This document shows, one piece after another, positions 26,733-37,053 of a stretch of DNA of 64,000 bases. Where the stretch lies: the NCBI RefSeq assembly GCF_000282135.1, contig NZ_AKJW01000080.1:50353-114352 (forward strand), given 5' to 3'. Each line of letters starts with the position of its first letter. The stretch's first letter is position 1. This DNA is from Herbaspirillum sp. CF444. Its GTDB lineage: Bacteria; Pseudomonadota; Gammaproteobacteria; Burkholderiales; Burkholderiaceae_D. A program made the translations under genes and the position numbers. Under the pieces are notes generated by a model. The model saw only the letters and a list, made by a program, of their open reading frames with translations. It ran no database searches and was not told the origin of the DNA.

Positions 26733-27368
26733 TCAGCCTTTCTTGCTCGCCACCAGCGCTGCCATTGCAGCAGCATTCGGCTGTGTGCCGCTCGACAAAC
26801 CGTCGATGACACCGGCGCGATTTTGCACCGGCTGATTCTGGCTGACCTTCCATTTTCCGACCAGCTTCGTGATCGGAATTTCAATGCCGACGATGGCGCC
26901 GATCATCTTGTCGATATAGTCCGCCGGCGCGTCGCCGACCGACCATGGCTGCGCCATCGCCGCTTCATGATGCGTCGTCAGCCTGGTCACCAGCGCACGC
27001 AGCCATTCGGCGTCGTCGATGATGCGCAAAGGGCCGCTGGCATGCACCACGGCGTAATTCCAGGTCGGCACGGCTTTGCCGTTTTCCTTCTTGCTGGGAT
27101 ACCACGATGGCGAGATGTAAGCGTCTGCACCTTGAAAGACCGCAAGGACTTCGGTTGTCGCCACGTAGTCCTTCCAGACCGGATTGGCGCGCGCGACGTG
27201 CCCGCGCAGGACGCCATGCTCGCCCTCGCCGGCGCTCAATATCAGCGGAATATGATTGGCGTCCAGGCCGGCCGACGTCTGCGTGATCAGCGTCGACAAA
27301 GGATAGTCCTGCATCAGGCGATGCAGGACCTGGCGGTCGGATTCGGCGAAATGGCTGGGTAGGTACAC
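26733..27368 (-). CDS. PaiB-like FMN-binding protein
   Basis: 211 residues of the PaiB / FMN-binding negative transcriptional regulator family. It begins at a GTG (27366-27368) giving VYLPSHFAE, the usual family N-terminus (mostly M-YxPxHF), with AAGGGA as ribosome site. Signatures are LITQTSAGLDANHIPLIL, GVLRGHVARANPVWKD, FQGADAYISPSWYPSK and VPTWNYAVVHASG, which form a split-barrel flavin site. The regulator label comes from Bacillus PaiB; a flavin-linked enzymatic role is equally possible. Confidence 0.88.
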   Translation of the reverse strand: MYLPSHFAESDRQVLHRLMQDYPLSTLITQTSAGLDANHIPLILSAGEGEHGVLRGHVARANPVWKDYVATTEVLAVFQGADAYISPSWYPSKKENGKAVPTWNYAVVHASGPLRIIDDAEWLRALVTRLTTHHEAAMAQPWSVGDAPADYIDKMIGAIVGIEIPITKLVGKWKVSQNQPVQNRAGVIDGLSSGTQPNAAAMAALVASKKG

Positions 27369-27633
27369 GTGTTTTCCCTTGCGATGATCGGTGCTGCGAA
27401 CAAAATGCGCGCACAAAAAGTACGACGCATCGGAGCAGCTTACTGTAACCGACCGGGGAAGTTTTTTATAGCGGGCAAAATACTCGACAATGCCGGCCTG
27501 CGCGTGCAGCAAACTCGACAAGCGGCCGCGCGGAATACTGCAACGGAACACTGCAAAAAATTGCCGGTCCGCACCTGGCATGGTGCGGACCGGCAATCAT
27601 GGCGTTACGGCATCACATCAGTGCATCAGTACA

Positions 27634-28337
27634 TCACGCGTGCCCCAGATACGCCTTGCGCACGGCATCATTGGCCAACAGGTTGGCGCCGGTGTCGGCC
27701 AGCACCACATGGCCGTTTTCCAGCACGTAACCGCGATCGGCCACGCCCAGCGCCTTGTTGGCGTTTTGCTCGACGAGAAACACCGTCACGCCGTTGTCGC
27801 GGATGGTGCGGATGATCTCGAAAATCTGCGCAATCACCAGCGGCGCCAGGCCCAGCGTCGGCTCATCCAGCAACAGCAAACGCGGCTTGCTCATCAGCGC
27901 GCGGCCGATCGCCAGCATCTGCTGCTCGCCGCCGGACATGGTGCCGGCACGCTGGTTGGTGCGTTCCCTCAACCGCGGGAACAAACCGAATACGTACTGC
28001 ACGCCCTCTTCGATTTGCTCGTTCGTGGCGAAGAACGCGCCCATCTTGAGGTTTTCCAGCACGGTCAGGCTCGGGAAGACGCGACGGCCTTCCGGCGAAA
28101 TCGCCATGCCCATGCGCATGATTTCATGCGTCGCACGCTGGGTGATGTCCTGGCCTTCGAAGACGATCTTGCCGCTCGACGCGCGCGGCTTGCCGCACAA
28201 GGTCATGAGCAAGGTGGTCTTGCCGGCGCCGTTGGCGCCGATCAGCGTGACGATCTCGCCCTGCTGCACATTCAGCGACACGCCATGCAGCGCTTCGATG
28301 GCGCCGTAGTGGGTATGCACCTGTTCAAACTGCAACA

Positions 28338-28341
<4 letters not shown>
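27634..28341 (-). CDS. livF: Branched-chain amino-acid ABC importer ATPase LivF
   Basis: 235 residues. Walker A is LIGANGAGKTTLLMTLCG, the Q-loop segment GMAISPEGRRVFPSLTVLENL is typical of LivF, signature MSGGEQQMLAIGRAL, Walker B LLLLDEPTLGLAP and switch VFLVEQNANKAL. Last gene of the liv operon; its start overlaps the livG stop by four bases. Confidence 0.95.
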
Positions 28342-29119
<778 letters not shown>

Positions 29120-29123
<4 letters not shown>

Positions 29124-30346
29124 TTTGGCAGCTCCACGTGAGGACGCGTTGCCGGCAACAAGCCTTGCGGACGCCACATCATCATCAATACCATCACCAG
29201 GCCAAAAATCAGCATGCGGTATTCCGCAAAACTGCGCGCCACTTCCGGCAAAATCGTCAGCAGGATCGCCGCCAGGATCACGCCCAGCTGCGAACCCATG
29301 CCGCCCAGCACGACGATGGCCAGGATCAGCGCCGACTCGATGAAGGTAAAGGATTCCGGATTCACCAACCCCTGGCGCGCCGCGAAGAAGCTGCCCGCCA
29401 GACCGGCGAACGCAGCGCCCAGCGTGAACGCCGACAGCTTGATCTTGGTCGGATTGATGCCCAGCGAGCGGCAGGCGATCTCGTCGTCGCGCAGCGCTTC
29501 CCAAGCGCGCCCCATCGGCATGCGGATCAGGCGGCTGGTCACGAAATAAGTAAACAGCACCAGCAGCAGCGCGACGAAATACAGGAAGATCACCATGTGG
29601 CTGCCCTGATAGGTCAGGCCCAGCATTTCATGGAAAGTGGTACCGCCCTCGACGCTGGCGCTGCGCGCCATTTCGATGCCGAACACGCTCGGTTTCGGAA
29701 TGCCGGACACGCCATCCGGACCGCCGGTCAGCGAAGTCAGGTTATTGAGCAGCAGGCGGATGATTTCGCCGAAACCCAGGGTGACGATCGCCAGGTAATC
29801 GCCGCGCAAACGCAGCACCGGGAAGCCGAGGATGAAGCCGAACAAGGCCGACATGCCGGCCGCAATCGGCAGGCACTCCCAGAAGGTAAAACCGAAATAC
29901 TGGTTCAGCAGCGCATAGGTATAGCCGCCGACGGCATAGAAACCGACATAACCCAGATCCAGCAGACCAGCAAAACCGACCACGATATTCAGGCCGAGGC
30001 CGAGGATCACGTAGATCAGCGCCAGCGTCACCACGTCGACGTTGCCGCGCGAACCGAAAAACGGCCACACCACGGCAACCGCAAACAAGACCAGCAAGGC
30101 ATAGCGCTGTTGCCGCGGCTGCAATGTCGGCAGCGCGGGCAGACGCACGCCCTTGGTGCTGCGCGTCAGCGCCGGCTTGATCAGCTGGAACACGAACACT
30201 GCCAGCACGGCGATCAGCACCGGCGTCCAGTGCGCCTGCAAAACCACGCGATAGCCTTCAAGCTGTAATTGCAGACCGAGCAGCGGCGTGGTCAGGATGG
30301 CGGTGAGGATCGCCGCCGCCACGGCGTTTTTGAGAGTAATCGGCAT
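29120..30346 (-). CDS. livM: Branched-chain amino-acid ABC importer permease LivM
   Basis: 408 residues starting at ATG 30344-30346, which overlaps the livH stop. The N-terminal extension of about 90 residues holds two helices, then the LivM core follows with [68 protein letters not shown] and [26 protein letters not shown]. It is an integral inner-membrane subunit that pairs with LivH. Confidence 0.94.
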
Positions 30347-31272
30347 CAGACTTTCTCCACGTCCGGCTTGCCCAGCAAACCTGTGGGACGGAACAAGAGG
30401 ATCAGGACCAGCAGCGCAAACGACACCACGTCCTTGTATTCGGCCGGCAGGTAGCCTGCGGCGAATGTCTCGGCCAGACCGAGCAGCACGCCGCCCAGCA
30501 TCGCGCCGGGAATGCTGCCGATGCCGCCCAGCACGGCGGCGGTGAACGCCTTGATGCCGGCGATGAAGCCGATGTAAGGATTGAGCTTGCCGATGGTCAG
30601 CGCAATCAGCACGCCGCCGACCGCCGCCAGCATCGCACCCAGCACGAAGGTGAAGGAAATCACGCGGTTGGTGTCGATGCCGAGCAGATTGGCCATGCCC
30701 ATGTCTTCGGCACAAGCGCGGCAGGCGCGGCCCATGCGCGAGCGCGCAATGAACAGTGTCAGGCCCACCATCAGCAGCAGAGTGACGCCGACGATGATCA
30801 TGCGCGAATAAGGAATCGTGACCGTGAAGTCGCTGCCCATCTGGAACTCGATGGCGCCGGAGATCAGGACAGGCACCGACATGTCGCGCGAGCCCTGGCC
30901 GATCTGCACGTAGTTCTGCAGGAAAATCGACATGCCGATGGCCGAGATCAGCGGCACCAGGCGCGGGCCGCCGCGCAGCGGGCGATAAGCGACGCGTTCG
31001 ACGGTCCAGCCGTACAGGCCGGTGACGACGACGGAAACGATCAGCGCTGCACCGAGCAGCAACGGCAACGGATAACCCGCCTGCACGCCGATGGCGGTAA
31101 GCGTCACCAGCCCGACATAGGAACCGATCATGTAAATTTCGCCGTGCGCGAAATTGATCATGCCGATGATGCCGTAGACCATGGTGTAGCCGATGGCGAT
31201 CAATGCATAGATCGCCCCCAGACTCAGCCCGTTGACGAGCTGCTGGGTCAGTTGAGGGAGCAGTTCATTCAT
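30346..31272 (-). CDS. livH: Branched-chain amino-acid ABC importer permease LivH
   Basis: 308 residues. LivH signatures are [36 protein letters not shown] near the N-terminus, [25 protein letters not shown] as the ATPase-contact loop, and [20 protein letters not shown] at the C-terminus. Around eight helices. The first membrane gene after livK, separated from it by a hairpin-bearing spacer. Confidence 0.94.
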   Translation of the reverse strand: MNELLPQLTQQLVNGLSLGAIYALIAIGYTMVYGIIGMINFAHGEIYMIGSYVGLVTLTAIGVQAGYPLPLLLGAALIVSVVVTGLYGWTVERVAYRPLRGGPRLVPLISAIGMSIFLQNYVQIGQGSRDMSVPVLISGAIEFQMGSDFTVTIPYSRMIIVGVTLLLMVGLTLFIARSRMGRACRACAEDMGMANLLGIDTNRVISFTFVLGAMLAAVGGVLIALTIGKLNPYIGFIAGIKAFTAAVLGGIGSIPGAMLGGVLLGLAETFAAGYLPAEYKDVVSFALLVLILLFRPTGLLGKPDVEKV

Positions 31273-31296
31273 AGGAAACTTGGCAAATATAGATGT

Positions 31297-31332
31297 GCAA
31301 ATGCCCCATTCTTACCGCAATGGGGCATTTGC
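31297..31332 (-). other. Stem-loop between livK and livH
   Basis: A perfect 14-bp stem (31297-31310 with 31319-31332) with an 8-base loop. No T-run follows directly on the minus strand, so it is more likely an mRNA-stability or partial-attenuation structure that keeps binding-protein mRNA in excess than a full terminator. Confidence 0.7.
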
Positions 31333-31385
31333 ATGTTTGACGTCAATATGGACGACTACTGCAAGCCGTTAAAAACAACCTGAAA

Positions 31386-32528
31386 TTACTTGGCTTCAGT
31401 CTTCGTTGCGTCTTTGTGCCATGTGAAGACAACGAACTTGAACGACTTCAGGTCGCCCTTCTTGTCGTATTCCACGGTGCCGATCGGCGTCTTGAAGGAA
31501 TTGGCGTGGATGTACGCGGCAACCTTGGTCGGATCAGTCGACTTGGTGGCGGTGATCGCATCGGCAATCACCTTCACGCCCGAGTAGGCCGGCATCTGGA
31601 ACGGACCGTTAGGATCGCGCTTCTGTGCGGCGAAAGCCTTGACCAGCGCGGCATTGGCAGGATCGGCGGCGAAGTCGGCCGGCAGCGTCACCAGCATGCC
31701 TTCGGAAGCAGGACCGGCGATGGCCGTGATGTCCTTGTTGCCGACGCCTTCAGGGCCCATGAACACGGCCTTGACGCCTTGTTCACGCGCCTGGCGCATG
31801 ATCAGGCCCATTTCAGGGTGGTAACCGCCGAAGTAGACGAAGTCCACGCCTTGCGATTTCAGCTTGGTGATGACGGCGGAGTAGTCGCTGTCGCCGGCGT
31901 TCACGCCTTCAAACACGACGACCGGAATCTTTGCCGCTTCCAGGCCGGCCTTGACCGAAGTCGCCACGCCCTGGCCATACGATTGCTTGTCGTGCAGGAC
32001 GGCGGCTTTCTTCGGCTTGAGCTTCTCGACCACGTATTTGGCGGCGGCAGGACCTTGCTGGTCGTCGCGGCCGATGGTGCGGAAGATGTATTTGTGCGGC
32101 TTGGCTTCGGTCAGCTGAGGCGCGGTCGCCGACGGCGTGATCATCACGACGCCTTCGTTTTCATAGATGTCGGATGCAGGAATGGTCGAACCCGAGCAGA
32201 CGTGACCGATCACGAACTTGATGCCCTGGCTGACGATCTTGTTGGCGACGGCCACGGCTTGCTTCGGCTCGCAGGCGTCGTCCATCAGGACCGCTTCAAA
32301 CTTGTTGCCGCCGGCGCCGCCGGCCGCGTTGATTTGTTCGATGGCGGTCAATGCACCGGCTTTGACCATGTCGCCGTACTGGGCCACGGCGCCGGTCATC
32401 GGGCCGGCGATCGCGATTTTCACGGTTTCAGCCTGGGCTGCACCGGCGAATGACACTGCGGATGCGACGAGGCCGGCGGCCATGGCGATTTTTGTCAGGC
32501 GGCGGTTCAAAGGGAATACGGATTTCAT
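31386..32528 (-). CDS. Branched-chain amino-acid ABC importer binding protein
   Basis: 380 residues of the LivK/LivJ type. The signal peptide ends near GAAQAETVKIA. The mature protein shows IAIAGPMTGAVAQYGDMVKAGALTAIEQINAAGG, a disulfide pair candidate in DDACEPKQ and GHVCSGSTIPAS, and FRTIGRDDQQGPAAAKYV. GGAGG lies seven bases before the ATG at 32526-32528. It is the first and probably most abundant product of the liv operon, delivering leucine, isoleucine, valine or related amino acids to LivHM. Confidence 0.94.
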   Translation of the reverse strand: MKSVFPLNRRLTKIAMAAGLVASAVSFAGAAQAETVKIAIAGPMTGAVAQYGDMVKAGALTAIEQINAAGGAGGNKFEAVLMDDACEPKQAVAVANKIVSQGIKFVIGHVCSGSTIPASDIYENEGVVMITPSATAPQLTEAKPHKYIFRTIGRDDQQGPAAAKYVVEKLKPKKAAVLHDKQSYGQGVATSVKAGLEAAKIPVVVFEGVNAGDSDYSAVITKLKSQGVDFVYFGGYHPEMGLIMRQAREQGVKAVFMGPEGVGNKDITAIAGPASEGMLVTLPADFAADPANAALVKAFAAQKRDPNGPFQMPAYSGVKVIADAITATKSTDPTKVAAYIHANSFKTPIGTVEYDKKGDLKSFKFVVFTWHKDATKTEAK

Positions 32529-33010
32529 TGAATTTCCTCCAATATATTTATTCGTTGCAGGCATTGGCCGGCAACAACGTTGAGCGGACGTTTATATGAA
32601 CAAAGCGCATCATCTTTACCGATGCTGGCGCTATGGGGCAGGAGTGTAACATTTTCGTCATATATCACAGCTTTTTTTATACGAAGGACTCACTATTTGC
32701 TATTTTTGCGCATATCGAGAATATTTCGCACATTTTTCATTCAAAAAACGAAAATTTTTAATCGATATTTCTAAATATGCGCTTGTTGCGCTGCACCCGA
32801 CAGGCCTGGAAACGGCCTTTCAATGCTGCACAGCGGGCGCAGGCCGCTACCATGCAGCGAAGCCGCGATTGGAAACGCTGCCTCGTTATCGGTAGCGAAA
32901 TATGTCGGCAGAAGTCACAATACGGATTCATCAATGAAGTCGCGAATGAAGTAAGCCATGCTCCTCCGGGACATGTTTTCCAACCCGCCGCCGCCCTTAT
33001 CCATTCCTGC
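32529..33010. promoter_or_regulatory. AT-rich divergent region upstream of livK
   Basis: 482 bp without a credible gene. Bases 32640-32780 are strikingly AT-rich with several A/T tracts, a good setting for a leftward livK promoter and for Lrp- or H-NS-type binding. No single promoter can be fixed by eye. A frame running from 32777 into the glycosidase gene has no ribosome site and no family similarity before 33011. Confidence 0.5.
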
Positions 33011-33808
33011 ATGTTCTTCCCCTTTCGCCAGATCGCCAACGCTGCGGTATCGTTCCTTCCCGCAATGACGACCGCTCTGGCGCTATGCACCGCTCAGGCA
33101 ACGACCGCCGATGCGGCGGAATTGCGGCAATACCATTACGAGCAAGTCAGCATCAGCGCTTGCCACATCGATCTGCAGCAAGACGCCTTGCGCATGTACT
33201 GGAAGGACCCGGCGGGCAATCTCTTCGGCACCTTTGCCAACTTGCGCGCCTGGCTGCGGCCTCAGGGCAAGGATCTGCTGTGCGCCACCAATGCCGGCAT
33301 CTACGACAAGGACCATCGCCCGCTCGGCCTGTATATAGAAAACGGCGTCACGCTGCGCAAACTCAACACGCGCCAGAACGCCTACGGCAATTTTTACCTG
33401 CAGCCGAACGGCGTCTTTATCGTGGAAGAAAAACAGGCGCGCATCGTCGACACCGCCAGCGTCGACAGCGACCGTCCGCGCTGGCTGTCGACAGCGCTCT
33501 ACGCCACGCAATCGGGACCGATCATGTTGCGCAACGGCGAAATCAATGCCGCCTTCGATCCGGCCTCGATCAATCTGTTCGTGCGCAATGCCGTCTGCAT
33601 CGACCCGTCGCAGAAGATCGTGCTGGCCATGGCGAGAAATCCCATCACCTTCCACGATTTCGCCCGATTCCTGCGCGACAAACTGCATTGCGTCGATGCA
33701 CTCTACCTGGACGGCAACGTCTCGCGCATCTATCCCTCGCTGGAAGCGGATATCGGCCCGGCCTTCGGCGCCATCATCGGCGTGGAAAAAGTCATCCCTC
33801 AAAAATAG
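33011..33808 (+). CDS. Secreted phosphodiester-glycosidase-family (DUF2233) protein
   Basis: 265 residues from the ATG at 33011, which gives a signal peptide (FFPFRQIANAAVSFLPAM, cleavage near TTADAAEL). The NAGPA/DUF2233 core is visible: NLFGTFANLRAWL, CATNAGIYDKDHRPLGLYIENG, NFYLQPNGVFIVEE, ALYATQSGPIMLRNGEIN and CVDALYLDGNVSRIYPS. NAGPA relatives cleave sugar phosphodiesters, and bacterial members are thought to act on periplasmic or cell-wall glycans; the substrate is unknown. No clear ribosome site precedes 33011, so the start is provisional. The gene stands alone. Confidence 0.82.
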   Translation: MFFPFRQIANAAVSFLPAMTTALALCTAQATTADAAELRQYHYEQVSISACHIDLQQDALRMYWKDPAGNLFGTFANLRAWLRPQGKDLLCATNAGIYDKDHRPLGLYIENGVTLRKLNTRQNAYGNFYLQPNGVFIVEEKQARIVDTASVDSDRPRWLSTALYATQSGPIMLRNGEINAAFDPASINLFVRNAVCIDPSQKIVLAMARNPITFHDFARFLRDKLHCVDALYLDGNVSRIYPSLEADIGPAFGAIIGVEKVIPQK

Positions 33809-33941
33809 CGACGCGTTCGCATTGTGCATATCGACATGCGAAATCATTCGTTTCGCGGGTATGAGCGATATGTGACCATCCTGCCTTGCCTTCGATGGAT
33901 CACCTTCGGGCTCACCTTCGCACACGATACCGGGAGAAAAA

Positions 33942-34742
33942 ATGCGCAGCTGGTCGATTTCCATACTGTTCGCCGTCCTGGCGCTCGGCGCCAATGCCGT
34001 TTCGGCGCAGGACAAGACAAAGATCAAGGTCGGCGTCTCGGTCGGCAATTCCGAACAGACGTTTGAAGTCGTCAAACGCGTCGCCGCGCGCGACGGCCTC
34101 GATATCCAGATCATTACCTTCAGCGACTACCTGCAGCCGAACGAAGCCCTGGCGGCAGGCGACCTCGACGCCAATGCATTTCAGCACAAACCGTTTCTCG
34201 ACAGCCAGATCAAGACGCGCGGTTACAAGCTGACGCCGGTCGGTCTGACGATCACCGCGCCGCTGGGCATCTATTCAAAGAAGTACAAAACTGTCGATCA
34301 GTTGCCGCAAGGCGCCAGCATCGGAATACAGAACGATCCGTCCAACGGCAACCGCGCGCTGTTGTTATTGCAAAAAGCCGGCCTGATCAAACTCAAAGCC
34401 GGTGTCGGCGAAAATGGCGTCAACGCCACGCCGCTGGACGTGATCGAGAATCCGAAGAAACTGAAACTGGTGGAACTGGATGCCGCGCAACTGCCGCGCT
34501 CGCTCGACGACCTCGCGGCCGCATCGATCAATAACGACTACGCGTTCAAGGCAGGCCTGTCCCTGCAACGCGACACCATCGCCGTCGAAGACGCCAAGGG
34601 CCGTTACGCCAATCTGATCGTCACGCGCGTGGAAGACAAGGACAAGCCGTGGGCGAAGAAACTGGTCAAGGCGTACCAGTCCGATGAGGTTCGCAGATTC
34701 ATCGAAGCCGAATTCAAGGGATCGCTGGTGCCGGCATTCTGA
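33942..34742 (+). CDS. MetQ/NlpA-family ABC binding protein (orphan)
   Basis: 266 residues. The Sec signal ends near NAVSAQDKTK and has no lipobox cysteine, unlike E. coli MetQ. The fold signatures are IKVGVSVGNSEQTFEVVKR, NEALAAGDLDANAFQHKPFLD, TAPLGIYSKKYKTVDQLPQGASIGIQNDPSN and AAASINNDYAFKAGL. The family binds methionine. No metN or metI is adjacent, so it must work with an importer encoded elsewhere or bind another ligand. GGGAG lies about 11 bases before the ATG. Confidence 0.9.
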   Translation: MRSWSISILFAVLALGANAVSAQDKTKIKVGVSVGNSEQTFEVVKRVAARDGLDIQIITFSDYLQPNEALAAGDLDANAFQHKPFLDSQIKTRGYKLTPVGLTITAPLGIYSKKYKTVDQLPQGASIGIQNDPSNGNRALLLLQKAGLIKLKAGVGENGVNATPLDVIENPKKLKLVELDAAQLPRSLDDLAAASINNDYAFKAGLSLQRDTIAVEDAKGRYANLIVTRVEDKDKPWAKKLVKAYQSDEVRRFIEAEFKGSLVPAF

Positions 34743-35060
34743 GCGGCATCGCCTGGCCAGCAAAAACAAGACAATCCAAGCACGCCATCATTGCGATGAC
34801 GATCGCGTTATGTCAGAAGCAGCCGGAAGAAAAAAGACCCGCAGCAATGGACTGCGGGCCAAATTCCCTTTCAAGAGGGAGGTTGAAGGAACAGTTCAAC
34901 CACTTTTAGGATTCACTCGCCATCACAAAGTTCGCACTTCTTCGAAACACTTCCGAAATTTACGTCATTTGATCGCAAACGCTAAAACGCCCATGCAGAA
35001 TTTTTCCTGCATGGGCGCGCCGACATCTGCTTAATTCAAAGCTTCAAAATCTGTACCTCA
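34743..35060. other. 318-bp intergenic region with two hairpins
   Basis: No gene is seen. One hairpin (34838-34844 with 34852-34858) is followed on the minus strand by TCTTTTTTC and looks like a leftward terminator. A second, 10-bp stem (34989-34998 with 35007-35016) lies closer to the small lipoprotein gene and is followed on the minus strand by GTTTTAG. Either could end that leftward transcript. Confidence 0.6.
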
Positions 35061-35312
35061 TCAAGGCTTCTTGTCCGTATTGCTTGTGTTGTCGGCCGGC
35101 GGTGTTGCCGGTGGCGCTGCATCTGCCGGCTTGGCGTCGCCTGCCGGCGCCGGTGGCGGCGTTATGGCTGGCGGAGTCGGGGTGGCCGGTGCGGGCGCGG
35201 CGCTGGACGAATCGCTCGCGGCCGGCGTGCCCGGTGCCTCATTGCGTTTGTTGCACCCCGCCAGCAAGGCGGTGAACATGACAGAAGCTAACACTGCGTG
35301 GCGTACTAACAT
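35061..35312 (-). CDS. Small Pro/Ala-rich lipoprotein
   Basis: 83 residues. A short signal peptide ends in the lipobox LLAGC (Cys20), so it should be lipid-anchored. The remaining 63 residues are low-complexity Ala/Pro/Thr with scattered charged residues and end TSNTDKKP, and are probably disordered. A strong GGAGG ribosome site precedes the ATG. Not recognised as a named family; it may be a spacer-like envelope lipoprotein. Confidence 0.8.
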   Translation of the reverse strand: MLVRHAVLASVMFTALLAGCNKRNEAPGTPAASDSSSAAPAPATPTPPAITPPPAPAGDAKPADAAPPATPPADNTSNTDKKP

Positions 35313-35476
35313 AGTTCCTCCAAGAAGTTATTGAACACAAATAAGTACATGCAGAAATTTAGATGCGATCAGGCTCAATTGTTCCCTCCCGGCAGGCCGC
35401 ATCTTGTAGGAGAATGACCATTCTTCGCGTAAGTTTTCGCGACAATCCATTCCGACAATTCCTTCTTCGCCCGCGC

Positions 35477-36289
35477 ATGCCGAATAAACCTTCATCTCTG
35501 ATATCGATCACGGCTTTTTGCATTGCTTCTTTAACACTGCCGTCCACAGTGCGCGCAGACGTCACGCCATTGACAAGCGAACAATGCGCTGCGATGCAAA
35601 AGAACAAGGTGCTGAGTGCGGAAAATCCCGTCAAATGCGAACGCCTGGCGCAAGTCTCGTTCCGCTATCGCGATTTTGAAGGACGCCTGCATGACGATGG
35701 CAACGTTGTCGTGCTGGATGTCGTCGCGCCGCAGGTGCAAGGCATTTTCGATGCGCTGCTGCAACGCCGGTTCCCGCTGCACAAGGCGGCGCCGCTGGAC
35801 GCCTATCTCGGCGACGACGAAGCGTCGATGCGGGACAACAATACCTCCGCCTTCAACGGCCGTCCGATGACCGGCGGCGGCGCGTGGTCCAAGCATGCCT
35901 ACGGCGTCGCCATCGACATCAATCCGCTGCAGAATCCTTACATCGGCAAAGACGCCGGCAAGCAGATCATCGTGCTCCCCCCGGCCGCGCGCGGGCAATA
36001 TCAGTCACGCATACCGCTACGTCCCGGCATGGTCGACGAGGACGTGCAGGATATTTTCTTCCGGCATGGATTCATGATCTGGGGCGGCAACTGGAAGCAG
36101 CCGATCGACTATCAGCATTTTGAAATCGGCAGCCGGGACTTCATCGCGCAGTTGCTGGGCCTGCCGCTGAACGAAGCGCGCCGGGAGTTCGCGTCTTACG
36201 CCGCTACCTACGTCGCCTGCCTGTCCGACGCCGCGATCGCCAATCCCTCAGCGCGGCGCAAGGCGTGCGCCGGCAAAAGCAAGCGCTGA
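35477..36289 (+). CDS. Secreted M15-family (VanY-like) peptidase
   Basis: 270 residues. A signal peptide runs from ATG 35477 to about TVRADV. The catalytic domain shows the zinc motif SKHAYGVAIDIN (S-x-H-x6-D pattern) and the second His in DYQHFEIG, preceded by a conserved WGGNWKQP. These are hallmarks of M15 D,D- or L,D-carboxypeptidases acting on peptidoglycan stem peptides in the periplasm. An ATG at 35414 is an alternative start that would place a basic extension before the signal. Confidence 0.85.
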   Translation: MPNKPSSLISITAFCIASLTLPSTVRADVTPLTSEQCAAMQKNKVLSAENPVKCERLAQVSFRYRDFEGRLHDDGNVVVLDVVAPQVQGIFDALLQRRFPLHKAAPLDAYLGDDEASMRDNNTSAFNGRPMTGGGAWSKHAYGVAIDINPLQNPYIGKDAGKQIIVLPPAARGQYQSRIPLRPGMVDEDVQDIFFRHGFMIWGGNWKQPIDYQHFEIGSRDFIAQLLGLPLNEARREFASYAATYVACLSDAAIANPSARRKACAGKSKR

Positions 36290-36304
36290 GCGGGTACGGC
36301 GCGT

Positions 36305-36895
36305 TCAGCGTACCTCAAGCAGAACGCGCACCGCTTCGCGACGCGCCGAACCTTCCGCGTCGCCGCGCACCAGCACTTCGCTGCGTTGCTGCAAATATTG
36401 CCGCGCCGACGCCTGCTTCAACAGCGGCAACGCCTGGTTGAGCGCTTCGATCAGCAGCGGCGTCAACCGGTCCAGCTCGGGCCGGATATCGCGCGCCAGA
36501 TCGGGCGGAGCCGCGAAGCGTGCATGATTTTCCTTGCGCCATTGCGCGTGCAAGTCCAGCTGGATGAACTTGCCCGCATCGAATTGCGCCTGAAAAAAAC
36601 TCCGCATGAAGACCTTCTCGTCCTCGCTTGCGCCTGTCAGCGAGGCGCTCAAATCCTCCAGGATTTTTCGTTCGCGCACGGGGTCGTTGATGGGTGCGCC
36701 GGAGTTCCATTTTGCCTGCGCCACCATCACGGCGACGTTCAGCCGCTGGTCAATCAGGATCAGCAGGCGGTCGATCTTGTGCTGCTCCACAACAGGCAGA
36801 TTCGTCGGCAACGACTGGCATGCAGCCAACAGCATCGATACCGCTACAGCCTTCCACAGCCAGGCCAGCAAGGTGTTTTTTCTTGACAATGTCAT
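36305..36895 (-). CDS. Secreted AroQ-gamma chorismate mutase, probable lipoprotein
   Basis: 196 residues. The N-terminal helix ends LLAACQS, a lipobox-like site, so it is exported. The mature part carries the AroQ-gamma pattern: DQRLNVAVMVAQAKWNSGAPINDPVRERKIL (catalytic Arg, Lys, Asp/Arg positions) and VFMRSFFQAQFDAGKFIQ with the catalytic Gln. AroQ-gamma enzymes turn chorismate into prephenate in the periplasm; why chorismate is present there is unresolved. It is convergent with the M15 peptidase gene, separated by 15 bp. Confidence 0.85.
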   Translation of the reverse strand: MTLSRKNTLLAWLWKAVAVSMLLAACQSLPTNLPVVEQHKIDRLLILIDQRLNVAVMVAQAKWNSGAPINDPVRERKILEDLSASLTGASEDEKVFMRSFFQAQFDAGKFIQLDLHAQWRKENHARFAAPPDLARDIRPELDRLTPLLIEALNQALPLLKQASARQYLQQRSEVLVRGDAEGSARREAVRVLLEVR

Positions 36896-37053
36896 CCCGA
36901 TGTTTCCTCTGTTCAGTCTTGCGAAATTGCCCGGCCGTGTAGTTTCTCACAGACATATCATGCAACGGCTGCGTGCTTTGAGAGTTTTCCTATATTTTGC
37001 CGGACCGCAGATCCGCACAATGCAAAGCATCCCATTCCGTCCGCGATGCCCTC

